DNA from: Bradyrhizobium sp. 138 | GTDB lineage: Bacteria; Pseudomonadota; Alphaproteobacteria; Rhizobiales; Xanthobacteraceae | DNA length: 64,000 nt | NCBI RefSeq assembly: GCF_023074075.1 | Contig: NZ_JADPKT010000071.1 | Span: forward strand, 123,686-187,685 | Direction of reading: 5' to 3' | Shown: in pieces, positions 27,044-34,979 of the stretch | Layout: every line of letters begins with the position of its first letter | Position numbering within the stretch: the stretch's first letter is position 1 | Translations under genes and position numbers: made by a program | Notes under the pieces: model-generated | Databases searched by the model: none | The model's input: the letters and a program-made list of their open reading frames with translations, nothing else | Told to the model about the DNA's origin: nothing

Positions 27044-27703
27044 ATGCTCAGATTGCTGGCGTTACCGATCGAATTGTTGCGCGTCGCTTTTTATGTCCTG
27101 CAGGGTCTCCTCGATGCCTTGCGGTCGCGCAATCGACCGCGTTTTGCATCCACTGTCCTGATCAGGGCGTCGCGGGACGCCGTGTGGCGGTTCAACACCG
27201 CTGAACTGATCGTCTTGAACGGGCCGCCGATCATCGAGATTTCGCACGGCCCCCTGCCCGACGGCGACGGTCTTTGGCTGACTCGTGTCGCTGTCAGCGG
27301 CCAACCCACGGCGCAGGCGGTCTCGCGCGAGATTGAACGCAACACCGACCAGGGCATATTGACCTCGCGGGCGGTCGAGCACGCGCTCTCGATTCCGCCG
27401 GAAGACGGTCGCGATCGCGAGATCGGGCTGATGGTTGAAGCGACCCCCGAGGGGACTGCACTCACCATGGTCAACGAGCTGACGATCCGCTCCTTCAGCG
27501 ACCGGATCGTATATCCGATCGGCCTGCGCCGAATGGCGCAGTTGAATCAAGCAGCAATGCGAATTGGAAGCCGGTACGCACAGCCAGCTTGCCGCAATCG
27601 CCAATCACGGATTGGTGCTATCGGTTCTGGCATTGCTCAGCTTCTGCTACTTGTTTGGCTGGAAATCTGCCCTGCTGCTATCAATCGTCATCGCAGTGCA
27701 TGA
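27044..27703 (+). CDS. SRPBCC-domain protein, probably the 5' part of a split gene
   Basis: 219 residues as read. The first 175 are an SRPBCC/START-like domain (FASTVLIRASRDAVWRFNTA through RIVYPIGLRRMAQLNQAAMR). The remaining 45 residues lose all family character. In the +1 frame from about 27564 the sequence continues as a membrane protease (next entry) with matching domain logic, so I think the two frames were once one protein and a one- or two-base indel near 27555-27575 separated them. The ATG at 27044 has a weak GGAAG upstream. Confidence 0.7.
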   Translation: MLRLLALPIELLRVAFYVLQGLLDALRSRNRPRFASTVLIRASRDAVWRFNTAELIVLNGPPIIEISHGPLPDGDGLWLTRVAVSGQPTAQAVSREIERNTDQGILTSRAVEHALSIPPEDGRDREIGLMVEATPEGTALTMVNELTIRSFSDRIVYPIGLRRMAQLNQAAMRIGSRYAQPACRNRQSRIGAIGSGIAQLLLLVWLEICPAAINRHRSA

Positions 27704-28262
27704 AGCCGGACACGCCATGGCGATGCTGATGACCGGCGTCGGAGTTCACGGCATCTATCTCATCCCGTTCTTCGGCGGCGCAGTGATTCCAAAGACCGCC
27801 TATCGGTGTGAGGGCCGGCTGGGATTCATCGCGCTGATGGGACCCGGATTCAGCCTCATCCCAACGCTCGGTCTGTTCGCCATGTATCAGACGACCGGCA
27901 AGATCGAGCTGCTCGAGGCAGCGCAGATGTTCGCGATCATCAACGCTGCCAACCTGTTGCCGATCTATCCCCTCGATGGCGGTCTGATTCTCAATGCACT
28001 CGTCGGCTCGGTGAACCGAACGTTCGCCGTCATCATGGGATGGATCGGTGTACTGATCGGCCTCGGCCTGGCGATCTACTTTCAATCGTTCCTGATCGGC
28101 ATTCCATTTCTGCTATTCGCGCTGCAACGTTATCTGTCAGGCCACCGGACGATTGCGCTTGAACCGCTCTCACTCAAGGGCGGCATTGCGCTTGCCCTTG
28201 CATCCATCGCCACCATGATCCTGTATGCGACGGTCATCCGCGGGGTAATTTCACACGTCTGA
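27564..28262 (+). CDS. Site-2-protease-like M50 membrane peptidase, probable 3' part of a split gene
   Basis: The frame opens with TTG codons only. The first in-frame ATG is codon 52, after the zinc motif HEAGH (46-50), so an independent gene starting at ATG would lack its active site. The second M50 motif NLLPIYPLDGG is at 130-140, and five to six hydrophobic helices are present. M50 proteases cleave within the membrane; this one is likely fused in homologues to the upstream SRPBCC domain. Either a frameshift or programmed coupling is needed for expression. Confidence 0.75.
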   Translation: MEAGTHSQLAAIANHGLVLSVLALLSFCYLFGWKSALLLSIVIAVHEAGHAMAMLMTGVGVHGIYLIPFFGGAVIPKTAYRCEGRLGFIALMGPGFSLIPTLGLFAMYQTTGKIELLEAAQMFAIINAANLLPIYPLDGGLILNALVGSVNRTFAVIMGWIGVLIGLGLAIYFQSFLIGIPFLLFALQRYLSGHRTIALEPLSLKGGIALALASIATMILYATVIRGVISHV

Positions 28263-28282
28263 TCGCGCCAGACGCCGCCGCT

Positions 28283-30085
28283 TCACTCGAACAGCGGCGC
28301 CAGCTCCATCTGCGGCACCAGCACGAGGCCTTTGTCGGTGATGCGAATTTCCGGAATGACCGATAGCGGAATCAGATTGAAGCCCATGTAGGGAATGGTG
28401 CAGCCGGCCTCGGCCCATTCCTTCTTCAACGCCTTGACCTCTTCGGCCACCTCCGTGACGCGCTTGTCGGAGAGGAGGCCCGCGATCGGCAGCGGCACCA
28501 GGGCCCTCACCTGGCCGTCGGCGACGACGCAGACACCGCCCTGTCGCTCCTTGATGGCCGATATCGCCATCTGCATATCGCTCTCGTTGGTCCCGGCGAC
28601 GATGATATTGTGACTATCGTGCCCGACGCTGGAGGCAACTGCGCCGCGCTTGAGGCCGAAATCCTTCAGCAGGCCGTAGGCGACGTTGCCGGCGGATTTG
28701 CCGTGGCGCTCGACCACCGTGACGAAGCAGAGGCCGTAACGTGCAAACAGCGACGGCCAGTCCTTTGCCGGCTCGATCGCGACCTTCTCGTGGATCAACG
28801 TGATGCCCGGCAGCGCCGTCTTGATCGCATTGACGGTGCAGGCCTTCGCCGGCAGCTCCGGCGTCAGCTTGATCGTCTCCGGCAGCTTGACGGTCGCATA
28901 GGCCGCCTTCGGATATTGATAGCGCTGCGACAGCGCCTGATCGAGCAGGGTCGTGATCTTGCCATGCTCGACCACCAGCTCGCCGCCATACCAGGTGCAT
29001 TGCGGCTTGAGCTGATCGTCCATCAGCACGAGGTCGGCGCGGCGGCCGCCGCCGAGCCCGCCGATGTCGTCATCCATGCCGAAGCGGGTTGCGCCGTGCA
29101 GCGAGCCCATCGACCAGGCCTGCTCCGGCGACATGCCGGCTTTCACGGCTTCACGCACCACCCAGTCGAGACCGAACAGCAGGAGATCGTCGGCGTCGCG
29201 GTCGTCGGTGCAAACGGCCGTGCGCTTGTGTGAGGCCCCGAGCTCGGTGACCGTGCGGATGGCCTGCGGCAGCGAGTGCCAGGGCGTGGTCGGCGGCCCG
29301 CCGCGCAAAAACACCCAGACGCCGGCGTCGAGCAAATCGTCGGCGATGTCGCGGTCGATCGCTTCATGGGTGTCGGTGACCCCACTCGCCGCATATGCGG
29401 CGACGAATTCGCGACCATAGACGTGGCCGGAGACGGGACGGCCACGCTTCAAGGCGGCCGCGAGGATGGCGTGACTACGCTCGTCGCCCATCGTCACCGG
29501 CACAAAGTCCATCTTCTCGCCCAGCGCGACAGCCTCCGGCCAGCGGTCGAACAGGCCGGCGATCTTGTCCGGCGTGAGGTCGCCGCCCGCCGTCTCCAGT
29601 TCCGCCGAGGTCGCCGGTACCGTGCTCGGCACGGTCAGGAAGATCGAGAGCGGCGCCTGCCGCGCGTCCTCCAGCATCGCCTCGACGCCGGCGACGTCCA
29701 TGACGTTGCCGATCTCGTGGCTGTCGCAGAAGATCGTAGTGGTGCCGTTAAGCAGCGCAGCCTCGGCGTAGGCGCAGGCCGTCACCATCGAGGATTCGAT
29801 GTGGATGTGCGGATCGACCAGGCCCGGCGCGATGATGCCGCCGGCCGCGTCGTAAGTCGCGACATCGCTCCAGGCCTTTTTCGCCGCGCCCGAAGGCTTC
29901 ACCGCGGCGATGCGGCCGCCGGTGATCCAGATCTCCCGACCCTGATGGATGCGCTCCGAATAGGTCGAGAGCACCCGCGCGCCCGTGACGACGAGATCGG
30001 GCGCGAGACGCGCGGAGGCCACATCGGCCAGACGCCGGGTCATCGCGTGCAGCGGTTCGACGGCAAAGCGGGTAAGTTTGGGCAT
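28283..30085 (-). CDS. ade: Adenine deaminase
   Basis: 600 residues of the amidohydrolase-type adenine deaminase family. The metal-binding HxH is in GGIIAPGLVDPHIHIESSM. The C-terminal domain contains the family block SSVGHDSHNIIVAGTNE and PLPIAGLLSD. It converts adenine to hypoxanthine and ammonia in purine salvage or catabolism. The ATG at 30085 is used. It lies 17 bases after the NYN protein gene on the same strand, so the two may be cotranscribed, with no obvious functional link. Confidence 0.93.
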   Translation of the reverse strand: MPKLTRFAVEPLHAMTRRLADVASARLAPDLVVTGARVLSTYSERIHQGREIWITGGRIAAVKPSGAAKKAWSDVATYDAAGGIIAPGLVDPHIHIESSMVTACAYAEAALLNGTTTIFCDSHEIGNVMDVAGVEAMLEDARQAPLSIFLTVPSTVPATSAELETAGGDLTPDKIAGLFDRWPEAVALGEKMDFVPVTMGDERSHAILAAALKRGRPVSGHVYGREFVAAYAASGVTDTHEAIDRDIADDLLDAGVWVFLRGGPPTTPWHSLPQAIRTVTELGASHKRTAVCTDDRDADDLLLFGLDWVVREAVKAGMSPEQAWSMGSLHGATRFGMDDDIGGLGGGRRADLVLMDDQLKPQCTWYGGELVVEHGKITTLLDQALSQRYQYPKAAYATVKLPETIKLTPELPAKACTVNAIKTALPGITLIHEKVAIEPAKDWPSLFARYGLCFVTVVERHGKSAGNVAYGLLKDFGLKRGAVASSVGHDSHNIIVAGTNESDMQMAISAIKERQGGVCVVADGQVRALVPLPIAGLLSDKRVTEVAEEVKALKKEWAEAGCTIPYMGFNLIPLSVIPEIRITDKGLVLVPQMELAPLFE

Positions 30086-30102
30086 CGGGACCTCGCGTGG
30101 CG

Positions 30103-30957
30103 TTACGGCCCAGCGATGGTTACGCCGTGCGCCAGACCGGGCAAGCTCAAATATAGCCGCACGCCCTGCTTACGCTTTAGGCGCCGAACCGCCTGCCGTT
30201 GCTGCCCTTCGGCGCGAGTTCCGCGGTCTCGAAGTCTGTGCGGCAGCGGGCTTGACCCGAATCCGGATCGACCGCCCCTTCTGCTCTCGAAGGAATTTGT
30301 CTTCCGCACGAGGTCGCTCAGCTTTCGGAAGCCGAACGTCCTCGGATCGAAATCGGACGCGAGATTGGCAAGCTGCCGGCCGACCTCCCCGAGAGCAACC
30401 CAGCCGTCCTCGCTCTCCATCTGGGTGATGACCTTCTTGATGATGGGCGTGGCCGCATCGGGCGGCGCAAGCGATACCGACCTGGAGGTGGTGTCCTGCG
30501 TATTTGCAGGTCCGGCAAGGAGGTTCTCGGTGTAAACGAATCTGCGGCAGGCCTGGCGGAAGCTTTCCGGCGTCTTCTGCTCGCCGAACCCAAAGACGTC
30601 GATGCCCTGCTCCCGGATGCGGGCAGCCAGGCGAGTAAAGTCGCTGTCAGACGACACCAGGCAAAAGCCGTCGAACCGGCCGCTGTGAAGCAGGTCCATC
30701 GCATCAATGACCAGCGTGATGTCGGAGGCGTTCTTTCCCGTCGTGTAGGCGAACTGCTGCTGGGGGATGATGGCGTGCTTCGACAGGATGTCGGCCCAAC
30801 CCCTGGATCGTGCATTGGAGAAATCGCCATAGATGCGGCGTACGCTGACCTCGCCAATCTTGGCAATCTCTTCGAACAATCCGTCCGCGATCTTCGCGGA
30901 GGCATTGTCGGCGTCGATCAGAACCGCGAGACGGGGCGAACGGAGCTCGGAAGGCAT
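30103..30957 (-). CDS. NYN (PIN-like) + OST-HTH protein, C-terminus apparently frameshifted
   Basis: 284 residues as read. The NYN/LabA-like nuclease domain has its acidic sites in LAVLIDADNAS, GKNASDITLVIDAMDL and SSDSDFTRLAARI. An OST-HTH/LOTUS RNA-binding domain follows (MESEDGWVALGEVGRQLANL to RKLSDLVRKTNSFE). After FESRR the frame becomes featureless. The +1 frame there reads GRSIRIRVKPAAAQ and stops at 30170, giving a shorter basic tail like those that end this family. One G lost from a G-run in the aaggggcgg tract (minus strand, near 30275) would explain it. It is probably an RNA-processing protein. Confidence 0.8.
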   Translation of the reverse strand: MPSELRSPRLAVLIDADNASAKIADGLFEEIAKIGEVSVRRIYGDFSNARSRGWADILSKHAIIPQQQFAYTTGKNASDITLVIDAMDLLHSGRFDGFCLVSSDSDFTRLAARIREQGIDVFGFGEQKTPESFRQACRRFVYTENLLAGPANTQDTTSRSVSLAPPDAATPIIKKVITQMESEDGWVALGEVGRQLANLASDFDPRTFGFRKLSDLVRKTNSFESRRGGRSGFGSSPLPHRLRDRGTRAEGQQRQAVRRLKRKQGVRLYLSLPGLAHGVTIAGP

Positions 30958-31009
30958 GAAAGTTCCCCACGAATGGACGCGACACGAGAAGGCAAGTGCG
31001 CCAGAACGG

Positions 31010-32512
31010 TTAGTCCTCGTTCGCCTTGAACCGGCCCAGCCCCTTCAGCACAAAGGGGGCCAATAGCGCAACCAGCGCCACCGCGAGCAGCGTCGCCGAG
31101 ATCGGGCTCTGCACCAGCGTCATGGGATCGCCGAGACTGATCGCCAGCGCGCGGCGCAACTGGCTCTCGGCGATCGGGCCCAAGATCAGGCCGACCACGA
31201 CGGGTGCAATCGGGAAATCGAACCGCCGCATCAGAAAGCCGAGCACGCCGAAGCCGGCCAGCATCGACAATTCGACCACCGACGGCTTTGCCGCGATGGT
31301 ACCCATGGTCGCGAACACGAGGATGCCGGCATAGAGCCACGGCTGCGGGATCGCGAGCAGCCGCACCCATAGGCCAACCAGCGGCAGGTTGAGCACCAGC
31401 AGCATCATGTTGGCGATGAACAGGCTGGCGATCAGGCCCCACACGAGGTCAGGCCGCTCGGCGAACAGCAGCGGCCCGGGGTTGAGGCCGTATTGCTGGA
31501 AGCCCGCCAGCATCATCGCGGCGGTCGCCGAAGTCGGCAGGCCCAGCGTCAAAAGCGGCACCAGCGTGCCGGCTGCGGAAGCGTTGTTGGCGGCCTCGGG
31601 GCCGGCGACGCCTTCGATCGCGCCCTTGCCGAATTCTTCGGGATGTTTCGTCAGCCGCTTCTCGGTCGAATAGGACAGGAAGGTCGGGATCTCCGCGCCG
31701 CCGGCCGGCAGCGCGCCAATCGGGAAGCCGAACATGGTGCCGCGCAGCCAGGGCTTCCACGAGCGCTTCCAGTCTTCTTTTGTCATCCACAACGAGCCGC
31801 GCACCGGCTCGAGCTTCTCCTCGGTGTGGTGGCGGCGCGATGCGACGTAGAGCGCCTCGCCGACCGCAAACAGGCCGACCGCGAGAGTCGTCACCTCGAC
31901 ACCGTCGAGCAATTCAGGGACGCCGAATGCAAGCCGCGCCTGACCCGTCAGCTTGTCGATGCCGACGAGGCCGAGCGTCAGACCGATGAACAGGCTGGTC
32001 AGGCCGCGGATCGGGGAATCACCGAAGGTCGCCGACACCGTGACGAAGGCAACGCACATCAGCGCGAAGTAATCCTCGGGGCCGAAGCGCACGGCGACAT
32101 CGACCAGCCACGGTGCAAGGAAGGCGAGCCCGATGGTGGCGATTGTGCCGGCGACGAAGGAGCCGATTGCAGAGGTCGCGAGCGCCGGCCCGCCGCGGCC
32201 CGCCTTGGCCATCTTGTTGCCTTCGAGCGCGGTCGCCATCGAGGCGCTTTCGCCGGGCGTGTTGATCAGGATCGCGGTGGTGGAGCCGCCATACATGCCG
32301 CCGTAATAGATGCCGGCGAACATGATCAGCGAGCCGCCGGGGTCGAGCTTGTAGGTGACAGGCAGCAGCAGCGCGACCGTCAGCGCCGGTCCGATGCCGG
32401 GCAGCACGCCCACGGCGGTGCCGAGGAACACGCCGATCAGCGCGTAAAGCAGATTCATCGGCTGGACGGCGACGGCCATGCCGTGGGCCAGCGCCGCAAA
32501 AGTGTCCATCAC
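31010..32512 (-). CDS. tctA: Tripartite tricarboxylate transporter, large membrane subunit (set 1)
   Basis: 500 residues, about twelve hydrophobic helices. The glycine/proline-rich TctA signature is present (VGVLPGIGPALTVALLLP), as are the repeated GTIATIGLAFLAPWL and PGESASMATALEG loops. It is the permease of a sodium- or proton-coupled solute uptake system using the periplasmic receptor at 32991. Its start overlaps the tctB stop by four bases. Confidence 0.93.
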   Translation of the reverse strand: MMDTFAALAHGMAVAVQPMNLLYALIGVFLGTAVGVLPGIGPALTVALLLPVTYKLDPGGSLIMFAGIYYGGMYGGSTTAILINTPGESASMATALEGNKMAKAGRGGPALATSAIGSFVAGTIATIGLAFLAPWLVDVAVRFGPEDYFALMCVAFVTVSATFGDSPIRGLTSLFIGLTLGLVGIDKLTGQARLAFGVPELLDGVEVTTLAVGLFAVGEALYVASRRHHTEEKLEPVRGSLWMTKEDWKRSWKPWLRGTMFGFPIGALPAGGAEIPTFLSYSTEKRLTKHPEEFGKGAIEGVAGPEAANNASAAGTLVPLLTLGLPTSATAAMMLAGFQQYGLNPGPLLFAERPDLVWGLIASLFIANMMLLVLNLPLVGLWVRLLAIPQPWLYAGILVFATMGTIAAKPSVVELSMLAGFGVLGFLMRRFDFPIAPVVVGLILGPIAESQLRRALAISLGDPMTLVQSPISATLLAVALVALLAPFVLKGLGRFKANED

Positions 32513-32994
32513 AGCAGTCGCTCCAGAGGTCCGGCCGGAAGGCTCAGCGTCAGCAGGCGGTCAAATGCGAGATAGATCAGGGTCGACATCACGAGGGCGA
32601 TGACGCTGTCGACGAGGATGGCACGTCGTCCGAACGCCGCCGACGTCGTTACGAACAGCGCCGAGGTCGCCAGAATGAAGCCGCCGCCGAAGCCGATAAT
32701 GGCGATCAGCAGCGCAAGGCCGATGAGGATCAGAACCACCGGCACGGGATCGGCGCTCTCGCGCGCCGGCAGATTGCCGCGCAGCGCTTCGACGAAATTG
32801 CCGATCGCGAGCAGCGCAAGGCCGGTGGCGATCACGACCGGCATCGCCTCCGGCCCCATGCCGTACATCGCGGTGGATGGCAGGCCGCGCGAGTCGAAGA
32901 CCAGCACGGCGGCGAGCGCCGCGAGCAAGGCGGCGATGACGAGGCCGGCGCGATCGACGCGCCGCGGCGGTTGGACCGGATCGCCTGAGTTCAT
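32509..32994 (-). CDS. tctB: Tripartite tricarboxylate transporter, small membrane subunit (set 1)
   Basis: 161 residues with four hydrophobic helices in the usual TctB arrangement and the N-terminal block DSRGLPSTAMYGMGPEAMPV. Both ends overlap neighbours by ATGA. The function of the small subunit is structural. The operon order is tctC-tctB-tctA with the IclR regulator upstream. Confidence 0.88.
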   Translation of the reverse strand: MNSGDPVQPPRRVDRAGLVIAALLAALAAVLVFDSRGLPSTAMYGMGPEAMPVVIATGLALLAIGNFVEALRGNLPARESADPVPVVLILIGLALLIAIIGFGGGFILATSALFVTTSAAFGRRAILVDSVIALVMSTLIYLAFDRLLTLSLPAGPLERLL

Positions 32995-33959
32995 GACTTG
33001 ACGAGGCCGACCGATTTCAGCACGTCGGTGACGCGCACGGTTTCCTTCTTCAGGAAGTCGGCGAAGGCGTCACCACCGAGATAGGCGTCCTCCCAGCCCT
33101 TCTGCTTGAGGATTTCCTTCCAGGCGTCCGACTTCACCATCTTCTCGACCGCGTCGCTCAAGGTCTTGCGCTGCTCGGGCGTGATCCCGGGAGGCGCCAC
33201 GACCGAACGCCAGTTGGCGATCACGAGGTCGATGCCCTGCTCCTTGAATGTCGGGATATCGCTGCCGGCGATGCGCTTCTCCGAGGTCACGCCGATCGCG
33301 CGCAGCTTGCCGGACTTGATCTGCCCTTCATATTCGCTGAGGCCCGAAATGCCCGCGGTGACCTTGCCACCGAGGATCGCGGCGAGCGACTCGCCGCCGC
33401 CGGAGAACGGGATGTAGTTGATCTTCTTGGCGTCGGCGCCGACCGCGCCGGCGAACAACGCCGCCATCACATGATCGACCCCGCCGGCCGAGCCGCCGGC
33501 AAAGGTGACCTTGGCGATGTCGGCCTTCACTGCAGCGGCGAGATCCTGCGCATTCTTGATCGGCGAATTGGCGGGCACCACGATCACCTGGATTTCCTCG
33601 GTGAGACGCGCGATCGGCGTCACCTGCTCCAGCGTCACCGGCGACTTGTTCATGGCAAGCGCGCCCACCATGACGAAGCCGTTCACCATCATCTGGTTGC
33701 CGTCGCCCTTGGCGCCGTTGACGAACTGCGCGATGCCCACACTGCCGCCGGCGCCGGGAACGTTGGTGACCTGCACGCTGCGCGCGACGCCAGAAGCCAC
33801 CAGCGCCTGCTGCATCGAGCGTGCGGTCTGGTCCCAGCCGCCGCCGGGCGCGGCCGGCGCCATCAGCTTGAGCTCGAGCTGCTGGGCAAGGGAAGGCGTC
33901 GCTGCCGCAAGGGTCAGCGCGACGGCTGCGCCGACAAGGCGCGCGGGAAATTGAAACAT
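32991..33959 (-). CDS. tctC: Tripartite tricarboxylate transporter substrate-binding protein (set 1)
   Basis: About 322 residues: signal peptide (MFQFPARLVGAAVALTLAAA...SLAQ), then a Bug/TctC fold with MAPAAPGGGWDQTARSMQQA and the ligand-loop NYIPFSGGGESLAAILGGKV. The ATG at 33959 is favoured by GGAG nine bases upstream and by a compact signal peptide; an in-frame ATG at 33980 is the alternative. The ligand is unknown, probably a carboxylate. Confidence 0.92.
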   Translation of the reverse strand: MFQFPARLVGAAVALTLAAATPSLAQQLELKLMAPAAPGGGWDQTARSMQQALVASGVARSVQVTNVPGAGGSVGIAQFVNGAKGDGNQMMVNGFVMVGALAMNKSPVTLEQVTPIARLTEEIQVIVVPANSPIKNAQDLAAAVKADIAKVTFAGGSAGGVDHVMAALFAGAVGADAKKINYIPFSGGGESLAAILGGKVTAGISGLSEYEGQIKSGKLRAIGVTSEKRIAGSDIPTFKEQGIDLVIANWRSVVAPPGITPEQRKTLSDAVEKMVKSDAWKEILKQKGWEDAYLGGDAFADFLKKETVRVTDVLKSVGLVKS

Positions 33960-34067
33960 GAGGACGTTCTCCAGGCTCATGCGGACGTTTGCCGCATTGT
34001 GTCGTTTGGTCGCATATCAGCCAAAACGGCCGATGCTGTCCAGAGACATCCCCGAGGGGAAGCGAGG

Positions 34068-34910
34068 TTAGCGTGGCGTCGGGATCACCCCGCCAAGCGC
34101 AGCCGTCAGCTCGGCGGCGACATCCCGCACGATTTGTCCGATTTCCGGCAATCGTTCGTCGGTGACCCGGCTGGTCATGCCGGATACCGAGATTGCGGCC
34201 AGCGGTTCGGCCAGAGCGTTGTATACCACCGCAGCCACGCAGCGCAGGCCGATCTGCGCCTCCTCATCGTCGAGCGCAAAGCCCTGCTTGCGGATCTTCT
34301 CGAGCTCCCTGAACAGGTCGCTCGGCCGCACGATCGACTTCTCGGTCAATCTGGGCATGCCGTGGTGGCGGATGACGGCGCCGACGTCCTCGTCGGAATA
34401 GGTCGCAAGCACCGCCTTGCCGACGCCTGAGGTCACCATGGGGACGCGGCCGCCGACCTTGGTCAGCGAGCGCATGATCTCGCGGCTTTCCATGCGGGTC
34501 AGCACGATGATGAATTCGTCGTCGACCACGGCGAGATTGGCGGTCTCGCGGGTGAGATCGCGCAGCTTGCGCAAATAAGGGATCGCCTGCGCGGAGAAAT
34601 TACGCCGCCGCGCAAAGCTCGCGCCGACCGTGAAACTGCGCACGCCGACATGCCATTTGGATTCGGCGCGGTCGAACTGCACGAAGCGGCGGCTTTCCAA
34701 TGTCGCCAGCAGGCGGTGCACGGTGGAGGCCGACAGGCCGGTGCGCACGGCGAGATCGCTGAGGCGGTAGCCCTCGTCGTCCTCGGCCAGCGTTTCGAGA
34801 ATCGACAGCGCGCGGTCGACGGACTGCACGCCGCCGTCACGCGCCTCGTGCTCCGCCTCCGAGGAAGATCGGGGCTCAAGCGATTTGCGCCGGATCACGT
34901 TCTTGCTCAT
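34068..34910 (-). CDS. IclR-family transcriptional regulator
   Basis: 280 residues. The N-terminal winged HTH (QSVDRALSILETLAEDDEGY, SDLAVRTGLSASTVHRLLAT) is followed by an IclR effector domain (MVTSGVGKAVLATYSDEDVG, GFALDDEEAQIGLRCVAAVV). The ATG at 34910 has AAGG five bases upstream. It is immediately upstream of and codirectional with tctCBA (set 1), which it likely controls in response to the transported acid. Confidence 0.92.
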   Translation of the reverse strand: MSKNVIRRKSLEPRSSSEAEHEARDGGVQSVDRALSILETLAEDDEGYRLSDLAVRTGLSASTVHRLLATLESRRFVQFDRAESKWHVGVRSFTVGASFARRRNFSAQAIPYLRKLRDLTRETANLAVVDDEFIIVLTRMESREIMRSLTKVGGRVPMVTSGVGKAVLATYSDEDVGAVIRHHGMPRLTEKSIVRPSDLFRELEKIRKQGFALDDEEAQIGLRCVAAVVYNALAEPLAAISVSGMTSRVTDERLPEIGQIVRDVAAELTAALGGVIPTPR

Positions 34911-34926
34911 CGCGACCTTGGCTAAC

Positions 34927-34965
34927 GTCATTCCGGGGCGCGCGAAAGCGCGAACCCGGAATGAC
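34927..34965. repeat. Dispersed hairpin (GTCATTCCGGG family)
   Basis: Perfect 11-base arms GTCATTCCGGG (34927-34937) and CCCGGAATGAC (34955-34965) enclose a GCGCGC/GCGCG inner stem, between the IclR and acyl-CoA ligase genes. A fragment with the same ccggaatgacgg core occurs near 58336-58347. Confidence 0.8.
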
Positions 34966-34979
34966 AGGAGAGACAGCGC

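Noticed and set aside
34007..34023. TGG-N11-CCA (17 bp) upstream of tctC set 1, resembling the GntR-type operator
   Set aside because: Only the outer TGG and CCA match; the inner bases differ from all seven sites. It may instead be an IclR site or chance.
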